64,000 nt of DNA from Spirosoma oryzicola (GTDB lineage Bacteria > Bacteroidota > Bacteroidia > Cytophagales > Spirosomataceae): assembly GCF_021233055.1 (NCBI RefSeq), contig NZ_CP089538.1:2558501-2622500 (forward strand), in the 5' to 3' direction. Positions 32,813-41,435 of the stretch are shown here, piece after piece (position 1 is the stretch's first letter; each line of letters begins with the position of its first letter). Made by a program: the position numbers and the translations under genes. Below the pieces are notes generated by a model, which did no database searches, was not told the origin of the DNA, and saw only the letters and a program-made list of their open reading frames with translations.

Positions 32813-35800
32813 TTATTTACCCCCAAAGGTGCTGATAGCGCCTATCAACGCGTCCAGTCGACCTGCCTGGTTGCTGCCCCAGACGGCTCCCTGCACGCCA
32901 TCGACGGCCCCCCGCACCTGCCAGACCGCGCCTTCGACGCTGTTGATCGAGCCTTTTAAACTGCGTACTTCTACCGATAAGCTGTCCACTGACTGAGTGG
33001 TACGAGTCGCTGATCGATCCAGAGCCGTCTCAGTGCGGTAGCCCAGGGTGCCCAGTGCCTGCTTCTGGTCTTTGTTGAGCGTATCGAGCGAGCCCGTCAC
33101 GTCTTCGTCGAGTACGTCCAGCGAGCGGGTGACGTTCTGGCTCAACAGGGCCAGCGCCTTGGTCATATCCTTATCCAGCAGGGCCAGGGCCGTCTCGGTG
33201 CTATCGGCCAGCTCGTCCAGACTGTTGACCGTTGCTTTCTTCAAATCCAGCAGGGTCGTTTTCATCTCGTCCGAGAGATTGTCCAGGCTGGTGACCGTTT
33301 TTAGACTCAGACTCGCCAGCGCTTTCTGGTTGGCGGTGCTGGCCGCTGACATGGCCAGAATGGTTTTGGCCGTGGCTTCGTCCTGGTTTCTCTGGAGCTT
33401 ATCGGTCAGCTGGGTAAAGTCGGTCTTTGACTGGGTCGCCAGTTTGTCCAGGCCCGTGGCCGTGGTCTTCTCCAGGCTGCTGAGCGATTTAGTCGTATTG
33501 GTCGAGTGGCGCTGTAGTTCGGTGGCCGTCGTTTTCTCCAGACTGCTGAGCGAGCGGGTCGTGTCGGTCGACAGCTGCTGCAACTCGCGCACGGTGGTTT
33601 CTTCCAGGTTGCCCACCGCCTGGGTCGTGTCGGTCGATAGGGCTTTCAGACTTGATACCAGCTGCAGCGTCAAACTAGAAATGGCCAGCGTATTGGTCAA
33701 ACGATTCGTGCCCAGCGTGGCCACCAGCTGGGAGCGGTGCTCGTTGATCGATAGCAGCAGGCTATTTCGGAGCGTGGTCAGCTCAGCGACGATCACTTTG
33801 GAATCGGTCGTCTGGCTGGTCGATATCCGCGTCAGGGCGCTGCTTAGATTCGTACCCAGCGTTTCCAGCCCGGTCAATAGCGAGCGGTTGTTGTTGCTGT
33901 CGTTGATCCACTGGCTGAAGGCGACGTTCGCCATCGCCGTGCGCAGATTGTTCTCCAGATTCATCAGCAGCTGGCGCATGGTTTCGGGCTCTTTTTCGAG
34001 CGCATCCTTGATGGCCGTTAGTAAACGAAGCTGCTCCAGTCCCTGCTTTTCGGCCCGGTCGGCTGCTGCCCTGGCTTCGGCGTCATCGTAGCCGCTGTAG
34101 TTATCACTACCGCCGTAATTATCACTGTAGCCTTCATCGGTCATGCCCCCGTCGTCGTAGCGCTTACCACGGCCTGGCGTGGCCCGTCCCGGAATACCGC
34201 CGTAGAGATACATCCGGCCTGGCCAGCTGGGTGGGTTCAGTAAACCACCATCCCGGAAGCCGGCTGGCTGGCCCCAGGCTGGATGGCCCAAGGCATCACG
34301 GTCGGCTAGTACGGATCGACCCCGCCGGCCTGGCGTGCGGGCGTTGGCGAACATGCGCTGGATCAGCGGCATATTGGCCTGGGTTTGTTCCCGGCTGATG
34401 ATGGCTTCCCCGCCTTCCATTTCGCCCACGTCGCGCCCACTCTGACGGTCGATCAGGCCAATGCCCCCCGTGCCGTAGCTCGCCCCGTGGCGACCGCCCT
34501 GGGGAATAAAGCCCCCCTTGGCGAACTGGGGAGCCGGCTGGCTTTTGATCATGGCTACCTGCACGCCCGTCATCACTGCCGACATGGCGGCAAACACCAG
34601 GTTAGCCGGCCAGAACGATGACGCCAGCGCCTTCAGCGTGGCCAGGGCTCCGGTGATCAGCGCACTGGCGATGTCGGCTTTTTTCTGGGCTTCCCAGGCT
34701 TTGCGCTTGGCGGCTGCTTCGGTCGCGGCTGCTTTCTTATTTTCGGCTTCGATCTGGCGGTTCAGCTCCTTCTGGTTCTGAATCCGGGTCTGCTTTTCCT
34801 GTTCAACTTTTTTGAGTTTTTCCCGCTTCTCCTTTTCGGCTTCTTCGATTTTTTTGTCGGCTTCTTCCTTGGCCAGCCGGATCTTCTCTTTCTGGTCTTC
34901 CTTGGCTTTAGCCAGAATTTCCTTGGCGGCTTTTTCGTCCCCTTTTTGAACCGCTTCGATGGCCTTCAGCTCGGCTTCCTGCTGATCTTTGGCCAGCTCA
35001 ATTTTGGTTTTCTGGGTATCCTTCGCCAGCTCGGTCTGGGTCTTGGCCGTGTCTTTGGCTTTTTCGATCTTGTCCTTGGCTTCGGCTTCGGTCTGCTCTT
35101 TGGTCGTCTCAAAAGCGGCTTTTGCGTCGGCCAGTAGCTGCTTGCGGGTAGCCTGGTCGATATCCTTACGCTTATTGATAGCGGCTATTTCGGCATCACG
35201 AGTGGCTTCGGCGGCATCGATCTTTTCGTTTTTCTCATTAGTCGCCGATTTGATGGCTTCCTTTTCGGCTTTCTGGGCGGCATCGATGCTTTGCTTGGCT
35301 TCGTTCTGAGCAGCTTCGATGGCTTCCTGAGCGGCATCTTTGGCGGCTTCCGACTTGCCGTCCGCATTTTCTTTATAGCCCTGCAGCTGTTCATCGAGCT
35401 TCTTTTTTTCGGCGGTGCTGGAAAGCTGACGATACTGCTGTTCCAGACTGGAAATAGCGCTTTCGGAAGCGGATTTGATGGCCGAAATCTTGTTGTTGCT
35501 TTCCTGAGTGACCCGCTGCTTTTCCATTTCCGCAGCGTCCTGAGCCGCCTTCTCCGTAGCGATCAATTCCTGAATCAGCGCTACCTTTTCGTCACGCTCT
35601 TTCTTGGCAGCGGCAATGGCGTTAGCCGCCTTCTGCTGTTCGAGCTGATTGAGGAATTGGACGGCAGCGGTCGCCATCTGAGCCACGGCCTGGTACTTGG
35701 CCATGTTTTCTTCGATGCGCTTTTGCCAGGCTTCCTTTTCCCCCTTGACGATGTTGCTGGCGTGTTCGACGAACGCCATCAGATCACCTTTCAGTAAGGC

Positions 35801-38617
35801 CGAAAACGCGTTGGATGCTTCGCTCCAGATAGCGTTTTTCTTTTCCTTCAGGTCGCGCTCAATCTTGGCTTTGGTATCAGCCGCCTGCTGGGTCAGCACG
35901 ATCCGCTCGTTTTCGAAGCGGGCTTCGATGGCCGTCAGCATCACGCCTTCCTGCTCTTTGCTGGTCGCTTCCCGGATGGCTTTGGCCCGCTCGGCGGCTT
36001 CTTCGGCGGTATTCTTGGCCAGCGATGCCGCCAGCTCACTATCGACCCGGCGATGGTGGATCGCTGCCAATTGAGTCGCTGCCGTCGCCGACGAAATAAC
36101 CTGACTATCCAGTTTAGCCTGCACGGTCATTTCCTGCCAGTCGTAGAGAGCCGCGTACGCCTGGCGTTCCTGCTCGGCGATGAACTTCTGATTGTCGAGC
36201 CGTTTTTTCTCTTCTTCTTCGGCTTTTTTGCGCTTCTTCTCAGCGTACTCACCAGCCACGCGGGTGATATCGGCCTGCAGTTTTAAATCCAGGTTGGCGA
36301 TCTGCTGATTCTTGATCGTTTCGCTCTGCAGGCCCCGCATGATGTCTTCGGCTTCCAGATCACGTTTGGCCTGCAGCTTGGCAAACTCGCGCTGCATCTC
36401 GTCTTTGATGCCCGCGATATGGGCTTCGGCTTCTTCCTTGGCCAGTAGCTCCAGCGCTTTCTGGTTGGCTTTACGTACGTCCTCCAGCGCTTTCTCGTGA
36501 TCTTTTAGCTCTTTTTTGCGGGCCTTCTCAGCTTCTTTTTCCCGTTTAGCCTGGGCTTTTTTCTGCTCGTCGGTCATGCCCTCCTGGCGCTTGGCTTCGG
36601 TATCTTTAGCTGCAAAAATCGCTTCGGGTGCTACCTTCTTGGGGGTGTCGACCATCGCATTTTTCCAGCCATTAGCGATAGCATTGAAGTTTACTTTAGC
36701 GGTGTCGCCCACCTGGGTGAAGGTTTTCTTCGCCTGCTCCCAGGCCGCTTTACCGCCGACGACATCGCCACTCAAATACTTCTCCAGAGCACGGGCGGCC
36801 TGGACGACTCCCCCGAAGGTCTGACCCATGCCAATCAAAACAGCAATCGCGGCCTGCACTGGAGTGATCACCGCCCGGAAGGCCAGCGCCACAACTTTCA
36901 TGGTGGTATTAAGTGCCGTGCCGCCCGATATCATGTTGGGAAAAATGCGCTGCACTATCGGTTGCAGCGAGCCAGCCAGTGCGCCAATCGCGTCGAATAA
37001 ATCAGCGAATACAGTCACCAGTGGCTCGGTAGCTACGGCGATCTTGAGCATCCACTGCACACCCGTCGACAGAAAATCCAGCAGCCACAGAAAGACGGGT
37101 TTGAGCCGGTCGCCCACGGCTACCTTTAGGGCATCCATCGAGTCGCCCAGGTTAGACGTTTTACCGTCCAGCGTTTGCATCATGGCCGCGTTCTGTCCCT
37201 GAACGCCCTTCATCTCACCCAAGGCCGTCATCACGCCCAGGGTAGCATCTTCCTGGTTCTTAAAAGTATTGACTACCTTGCCCGTCACTTTATCGAGCAC
37301 CTCGAAACCAGCGCTGGTATTCTTGACTACCAACTGGGCGTTTTTAAATTTAAAGGTGACTTCCTCGCCGGCTTTGGATGCCCTGGTGCCAAACTCTTTA
37401 AGTCGTTCAAATTCGCCGGTAGCAGCATCCAGCAAGCCTTCAACCAGCTGATCAAAGGTTTTACCCTGGGAAGCGGCCAGGTCAGTGAGTGCAACCATTT
37501 CGGCTTTCGATGGGCGTAGACCCCGGTTCACCATCTTAACGTAGCCTTCGGTTAGCTCGTCGACTGAGAAGGCCGTTTTGCTACCTAGCTCTTTGAGCGC
37601 TTCCATTGATTCCTGGGCCTGCTTCTGGGAGCCCAGGGCGTTAGTGAGTACCTTTTCGTACTTCTCAAACTTGGCCGTCGTTTCAAAAATGGCCTTGCCA
37701 ATATCGATGATGTAGCCGACGATCTGGAGCGCAAAAAATGCTTGAAACGCTGTTTGCATCCCACCTACTCCCGAAGTGATTTTTTGCCAGAGCGTTGGTT
37801 TGCCCAGATCATCACTCGATTTTTTAACGTCGTCGACCTGCTTACCCACGGCTTTAAAATCCTTCTCGGCTTCGCCCAGCTGCTTGGTGGCTTTGACAAA
37901 GTCGTCGGTACCGGGCTTGAGTTTTTTTAACTGCTCATTGAGCAGCTTTACCTTGGCTTCGAGTTGGCCGTACGTTAGCTCGCTGTTTTTGGCTTCCAGC
38001 AGCTGCTTATGCAAAGCCTGGGTTGCATCGTCGACCGAATCTTTGACGCTATCGTAAAGCTGCTTTGTTGTCGTAAGCTGCTTGCTGGTCGCGATAAATT
38101 CTTTGGTGCCCGGTGTCAGTCCGTCCAGTTTGGTTTTTAGCTGCTCGATCTTGGTGCGCAGCTCGCCGAAGGTCAGCCCCGAATCGGCCATCGTGGTCAA
38201 ATCCTTAGCGGCCTGCTTGGCATTGGTGCTGACATTTTTCGTCGACGCCGTGACGTTGTCCAGGTACTGGCGGGCGGTCTGCAGTTTAGCTGAAGCCGCG
38301 ATGAATTCGTCGGTGCCAGGCTTGAGCGTTTTCAGATCTCGGGCCAGCTGCTTGACGTGGTTTTCCAGCTGACCGTACGACAGCGTCGTGATATCAACGT
38401 CCTTCCGCAAGGCTTCACTGGCCTTGCGGGTGTCGTCGAGTTCAGTCTTGAATTTTCGCCACTCGTCGGAGTTCTTACCGGGTCCGGTTTTTTCGATCTC
38501 CTTGAGCGTTTTTGTTAGCTCGGTAGCCCGGTCGTTGAGCGCCTTCAGATCGGCGTTAAACTGGCCCGTGTCGGACTTGATCTTGAGGGTAGCTTCCTCG
38601 TTAAGATTTAGTGCCAT
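32813..38617 (-). CDS. Tape measure protein (prophage Y)
   Basis: This 1934-residue protein is the longest gene and is almost wholly helical. The N-terminus carries three repeats with LSYGQLENHVKQL, LTFGELRTKIEQL and LTYGQLEAKVKLL, each followed by LKPGTDEFI-type turns. Middle hydrophobic segments (LQIVGYIIDIGKAI, VVALAFRAVITPVQAAIAVL, ALITGALATLKALASSFW) resemble membrane-penetrating parts of tape measures. Residues about 1000-1370 are a charged coiled coil. The C-terminal 350 residues repeat the heptad TTxxLxxLSxDTTxSL. It sets tail length. Confidence 0.85.
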   Translation of the reverse strand: MALNLNEEATLKIKSDTGQFNADLKALNDRATELTKTLKEIEKTGPGKNSDEWRKFKTELDDTRKASEALRKDVDITTLSYGQLENHVKQLARDLKTLKPGTDEFIAASAKLQTARQYLDNVTASTKNVSTNAKQAAKDLTTMADSGLTFGELRTKIEQLKTKLDGLTPGTKEFIATSKQLTTTKQLYDSVKDSVDDATQALHKQLLEAKNSELTYGQLEAKVKLLNEQLKKLKPGTDDFVKATKQLGEAEKDFKAVGKQVDDVKKSSDDLGKPTLWQKITSGVGGMQTAFQAFFALQIVGYIIDIGKAIFETTAKFEKYEKVLTNALGSQKQAQESMEALKELGSKTAFSVDELTEGYVKMVNRGLRPSKAEMVALTDLAASQGKTFDQLVEGLLDAATGEFERLKEFGTRASKAGEEVTFKFKNAQLVVKNTSAGFEVLDKVTGKVVNTFKNQEDATLGVMTALGEMKGVQGQNAAMMQTLDGKTSNLGDSMDALKVAVGDRLKPVFLWLLDFLSTGVQWMLKIAVATEPLVTVFADLFDAIGALAGSLQPIVQRIFPNMISGGTALNTTMKVVALAFRAVITPVQAAIAVLIGMGQTFGGVVQAARALEKYLSGDVVGGKAAWEQAKKTFTQVGDTAKVNFNAIANGWKNAMVDTPKKVAPEAIFAAKDTEAKRQEGMTDEQKKAQAKREKEAEKARKKELKDHEKALEDVRKANQKALELLAKEEAEAHIAGIKDEMQREFAKLQAKRDLEAEDIMRGLQSETIKNQQIANLDLKLQADITRVAGEYAEKKRKKAEEEEKKRLDNQKFIAEQERQAYAALYDWQEMTVQAKLDSQVISSATAATQLAAIHHRRVDSELAASLAKNTAEEAAERAKAIREATSKEQEGVMLTAIEARFENERIVLTQQAADTKAKIERDLKEKKNAIWSEASNAFSALLKGDLMAFVEHASNIVKGEKEAWQKRIEENMAKYQAVAQMATAAVQFLNQLEQQKAANAIAAAKKERDEKVALIQELIATEKAAQDAAEMEKQRVTQESNNKISAIKSASESAISSLEQQYRQLSSTAEKKKLDEQLQGYKENADGKSEAAKDAAQEAIEAAQNEAKQSIDAAQKAEKEAIKSATNEKNEKIDAAEATRDAEIAAINKRKDIDQATRKQLLADAKAAFETTKEQTEAEAKDKIEKAKDTAKTQTELAKDTQKTKIELAKDQQEAELKAIEAVQKGDEKAAKEILAKAKEDQKEKIRLAKEEADKKIEEAEKEKREKLKKVEQEKQTRIQNQKELNRQIEAENKKAAATEAAAKRKAWEAQKKADIASALITGALATLKALASSFWPANLVFAAMSAVMTGVQVAMIKSQPAPQFAKGGFIPQGGRHGASYGTGGIGLIDRQSGRDVGEMEGGEAIISREQTQANMPLIQRMFANARTPGRRGRSVLADRDALGHPAWGQPAGFRDGGLLNPPSWPGRMYLYGGIPGRATPGRGKRYDDGGMTDEGYSDNYGGSDNYSGYDDAEARAAADRAEKQGLEQLRLLTAIKDALEKEPETMRQLLMNLENNLRTAMANVAFSQWINDSNNNRSLLTGLETLGTNLSSALTRISTSQTTDSKVIVAELTTLRNSLLLSINEHRSQLVATLGTNRLTNTLAISSLTLQLVSSLKALSTDTTQAVGNLEETTVRELQQLSTDTTRSLSSLEKTTATELQRHSTNTTKSLSSLEKTTATGLDKLATQSKTDFTQLTDKLQRNQDEATAKTILAMSAASTANQKALASLSLKTVTSLDNLSDEMKTTLLDLKKATVNSLDELADSTETALALLDKDMTKALALLSQNVTRSLDVLDEDVTGSLDTLNKDQKQALGTLGYRTETALDRSATRTTQSVDSLSVEVRSLKGSINSVEGAVWQVRGAVDGVQGAVWGSNQAGRLDALIGAISTFGGK

Positions 38618-38622
38618 TGTGG

Positions 38623-39222
38623 TTAGTTGAATTCGAAAGCGAGTTTCATGCCCTTCATTGCCGTATGGCCAGCGGCTTCTACCAGATCGCGGAACAAGTA
38701 GGGTAGTACGTCTTTCAGCAGTGGATCGGAGTACATGCCCCGGTAGCCGCGTATGACGTTGGGAAAGCGCTGGAGCGCCATTTTGTAGCCCCAGGCAATG
38801 CGTTCGATGGCCTGAGTTTCCGATGCCGGCCAGACGCCCTTGGGATAGCCCGGAACGCCCTTGTAAAAATGCGCCCGCCCGTATTTGGCCAGGTTATTCT
38901 CGACCATGCGTACCATCGCTGACAACGGTGGGGTGCGGGCGTAGTTGAGCGACTGTAAGTCTTTGATGCGGGCCAGTGGCGACATCGTTAGCCGGGCTTC
39001 GACGTAGCTACCAGCTTCCTGGGCCGCAAACGTGCGGAACGAGTGCAATAGCTCACCCGTCAGATTAAGGCCAGCGTCCTGAGCGCGTCTGATGAATAGT
39101 TCCTTCGCCTTTTCGATGTAGGTGTCCAGAATCTTCGCTGCATCGCGGTTAGTGGTCAGCCAATCGCCCCGCGCATCGCTGGAGCGCAGGCCGGTCGCTT
39201 CGGTGCCTGGGGAATTTGCCAT
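38623..39222 (-). CDS. Phage tail protein upstream of tape measure, unrecognised
   Basis: This 199-residue basic helical protein (RIKDLQSLNYARTPPLSAMV, RIAWGYKMALQRFP) heads the tape-measure unit, with a promoter motif whose box lies 4 nt before the ATG. Position suggests a tail-assembly or minor capsid role; no family is recognised. Confidence 0.5.
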   Translation of the reverse strand: MANSPGTEATGLRSSDARGDWLTTNRDAAKILDTYIEKAKELFIRRAQDAGLNLTGELLHSFRTFAAQEAGSYVEARLTMSPLARIKDLQSLNYARTPPLSAMVRMVENNLAKYGRAHFYKGVPGYPKGVWPASETQAIERIAWGYKMALQRFPNVIRGYRGMYSDPLLKDVLPYLFRDLVEAAGHTAMKGMKLAFEFN

Positions 39223-39226
39223 GCTA

Positions 39227-39261
39227 CGAAAGTGCAGGGTAGGGCAGGCAAAGGGAAGGAC
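39227..39261 (-). promoter_or_regulatory. Late-type promoter motif before tail unit, Y copy 3
   Basis: GTCCTTC at 39255-39261 and TTTCG at 39227-39231 keep the 23-nt spacing. The ATG at 39222 is 4 nt beyond the box. One base of the upstream element differs from the other copies. Confidence 0.55.
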
Positions 39262-39357
39262 GAAAAGTCTTGCCTTAAAGCTAAGTTAGTAGGGTATGAT
39301 ATTAACAGTAATTAGAACTCTTCCTTAAATAGCTTTAGTGATTCTAATCTACATAAT

Positions 39358-39972
39358 ATGGCATCCACAATCAGATTAATCGAAGAAAAACTAAACGAGT
39401 TCAGGGGAACTCAAGCACATTTCGGACCGCGTCAATCAACGGTTGAAACAGTTATAAAAGCACATAATGGCTTTTACAATGGTTCTTTGGTAAATCCCAA
39501 TGGAACAGGGGAATTTTATAATGGCGTACGATGCTTATTGCCCTCTTTTGTATTATTTTTCTATAGTGCAGAAGGAACTATGTACTATAGAGAGGGAATA
39601 GTTCATGTTCACATTGAGCTGTTTCCTGCCCGTATAAATGCACCAAATTATGTAAGCCCAGAAGATCTTCAAGCAACTGTAGATGACTTGTTAAGTCAGT
39701 TACCCAGCGAAGAAAGTGGTATATCTTATCAGAAACATACACCAAGTATGGATATTACCTATGATCAATGGCAGAGGATAAAAAATAAGGAAGTCAGCGA
39801 TATGACTGGAGGATGGGCGACAATGGAAGGTATAGAAGATCTGCTCAAAGCTGCATTAGAAAATGATTTTGAGGTAAATGTGCTCGACGAGAATGGATAC
39901 AAAATTGGGAATTTGAATTACGATTCAGGTAGCGATGATTTTGTTTTCAAGAGTTACACATTTAATCCATAG
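39358..39972 (+). CDS. Counter-oriented accessory gene (moron-like)
   Basis: This 204-residue protein is the only rightward gene within 30 kb of leftward late genes. It is clearly more AT-rich than its neighbours and is followed by a long terminator hairpin, the hallmarks of a moron acquired independently. The sequence (STVETVIKAHNGFYNGSLVN, ALENDFEVNVLDENGYKIGN) shows no recognised domain; it is soluble and acidic. It is probably expressed from the lysogen. Confidence 0.65.
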   Translation: MASTIRLIEEKLNEFRGTQAHFGPRQSTVETVIKAHNGFYNGSLVNPNGTGEFYNGVRCLLPSFVLFFYSAEGTMYYREGIVHVHIELFPARINAPNYVSPEDLQATVDDLLSQLPSEESGISYQKHTPSMDITYDQWQRIKNKEVSDMTGGWATMEGIEDLLKAALENDFEVNVLDENGYKIGNLNYDSGSDDFVFKSYTFNP

Positions 39973-39980
39973 AAGAAATA

Positions 39981-40024
39981 AATGAGAAGGAGCCCTGTCA
40001 ACATTGACAGGGCTCCTTCTCATT
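39981..40024. terminator. Long bidirectional terminator after moron
   Basis: A perfect inverted repeat of about 20 bp (39981-40001 with 40004-40024, AAGGAGCCCTGTCA/TGACAGGGCTCCTT core) is flanked by A- and T-rich ends. It can stop the moron on one strand and late transcription on the other. Confidence 0.75.
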
Positions 40025-40046
40025 ATTGAATATCAATTTTTTGCTC

Positions 40047-41435
40047 TTACACCGCCACTAACAAGCATTCCGCCGGCTTCTGAATCGGTAGACTTACCGC
40101 TACGCTCAGCACAAAGTAATCCATCCCATTGATGTGTACTTTTTCATCCCAGCGTAGCATGGCCAGATCTGTTTCGGTCAGGTTCATCGACTGCTTGACG
40201 TAAAACTGATTCTGGCGCATGTCTTCCAGCTCCTGCCAGTGGTTTTCATGTAAGCCATTTGCGCCGTTCCAGTAGAGCGAATAGAAGCCGCTTTCGGGTG
40301 ATGCGTCGGGTTCGCCCACGATAATGCCGTTCCAGAAAAGCAGTCGGGGCGAGAAGGTATTACTGAGCTGGCCGAATTGCGTCGTAATTCCGATCTGAGC
40401 GGTTTTCGTGCGTCCGGTGGTATCATCAGTCAATAACGTCGAGAAACGGCTTTTAAGGCCCGCAAAATTAGGGTCACTTCCCGCGCTCATGTAATCGGCC
40501 ATCACCGCGGGCTTGTCCTTCATCAGCCCATCGTTACCATCCAGCTCGTAGCTCAACTGCAAACGCGTGTTGGTTTCGGGCGTTTTGAGCGGTTGACCTA
40601 CGGCCTTTTTGCTCCAGTCCTTCACTGCCGGCTTTTTGATGGCGTCCTGCCAGAAACCAATCGTTAACCGACGAGCCGGCCCGTCAAAGTCGAATTGCAG
40701 GTTAAACAGCTTTCTGATCTCCAGCAGCAGTTCGGATAAACTCATACTGGGTAGATGTTTGCTGACCGTCACCTGGGTGGCTCCGTCCAGCGCCCTGGTA
40801 TTGTAGAGCAATAGCCGGGAATAAACCGGGTGATTCAGGAAGGCACCGTCGATGGTGGTGTTAGTGGCCAGCGCTATTTTCTTCAGTAGCCAGGTCAGCA
40901 TGATCATCGGCGTTTGCGGTCCCTGGCCCGATGGGTCGTTTACCTTGCCGCTGTAGCTGATCGATGCGCCATTGGTACCGTAGAAGTCCGGGTTACGAAT
41001 AACCGGAAAGGCGGCAGCGATTAAGCCGCCATCGATCAGTTCCCCGTTGGCCAGGGTTGCCATCGATAGCGACCCCAGGTCCAGCTCCGGTAGGGGCAAG
41101 TTCTGCCAGTCACCAAAAAACTCGCCCAGCGCTTCAACCATCTGACCGACGTAGCCGCCTGGCCCCGCTTCAGTCAGTACGAACGTGGCTTCCCGGATCA
41201 AGTGCCCACCCCAGTACTGCTCGAAGCGTCGACGTTGCAGGATAGCGCCTGCCTGGGGCTGTTCCCAGTAGCCAAAAATCTGCTGGTTGCGCCGGGAGAT
41301 TGGGAAGGTGGGCAGGTTGGCCGTGGAGCCCGGTATCTTGCTATAGTCAAAGTGCGGGTTGATTAGGTTCATCTCCAGCGCTGAGCCAGCGGCCAGCTCC
41401 ACTGAGCGACCATCGATGCGAATGTCCAGATTCAT
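40047..41435 (-). CDS. Phage tail/baseplate protein, unrecognised
   Basis: This 462-residue beta-rich protein (PGSTANLPTFPISRRNQQIF, GYWEQPQAGAIL) resembles large tail-tip proteins of Bacteroidota phages by length and place; no named domain was recognised. It starts 4 bp inside the end of the preceding large tail gene. A tail-hub role is likely. Confidence 0.55.
   Translation of the reverse strand: MNLDIRIDGRSVELAAGSALEMNLINPHFDYSKIPGSTANLPTFPISRRNQQIFGYWEQPQAGAILQRRRFEQYWGGHLIREATFVLTEAGPGGYVGQMVEALGEFFGDWQNLPLPELDLGSLSMATLANGELIDGGLIAAAFPVIRNPDFYGTNGASISYSGKVNDPSGQGPQTPMIMLTWLLKKIALATNTTIDGAFLNHPVYSRLLLYNTRALDGATQVTVSKHLPSMSLSELLLEIRKLFNLQFDFDGPARRLTIGFWQDAIKKPAVKDWSKKAVGQPLKTPETNTRLQLSYELDGNDGLMKDKPAVMADYMSAGSDPNFAGLKSRFSTLLTDDTTGRTKTAQIGITTQFGQLSNTFSPRLLFWNGIIVGEPDASPESGFYSLYWNGANGLHENHWQELEDMRQNQFYVKQSMNLTETDLAMLRWDEKVHINGMDYFVLSVAVSLPIQKPAECLLVAV

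Noticed and set aside
33048..34091. A 347-codon plus-strand frame inside the tape measure gene
   Set aside because: It is a shadow of repetitive coiled-coil coding, with a low-complexity Ser/Val/Leu composition.
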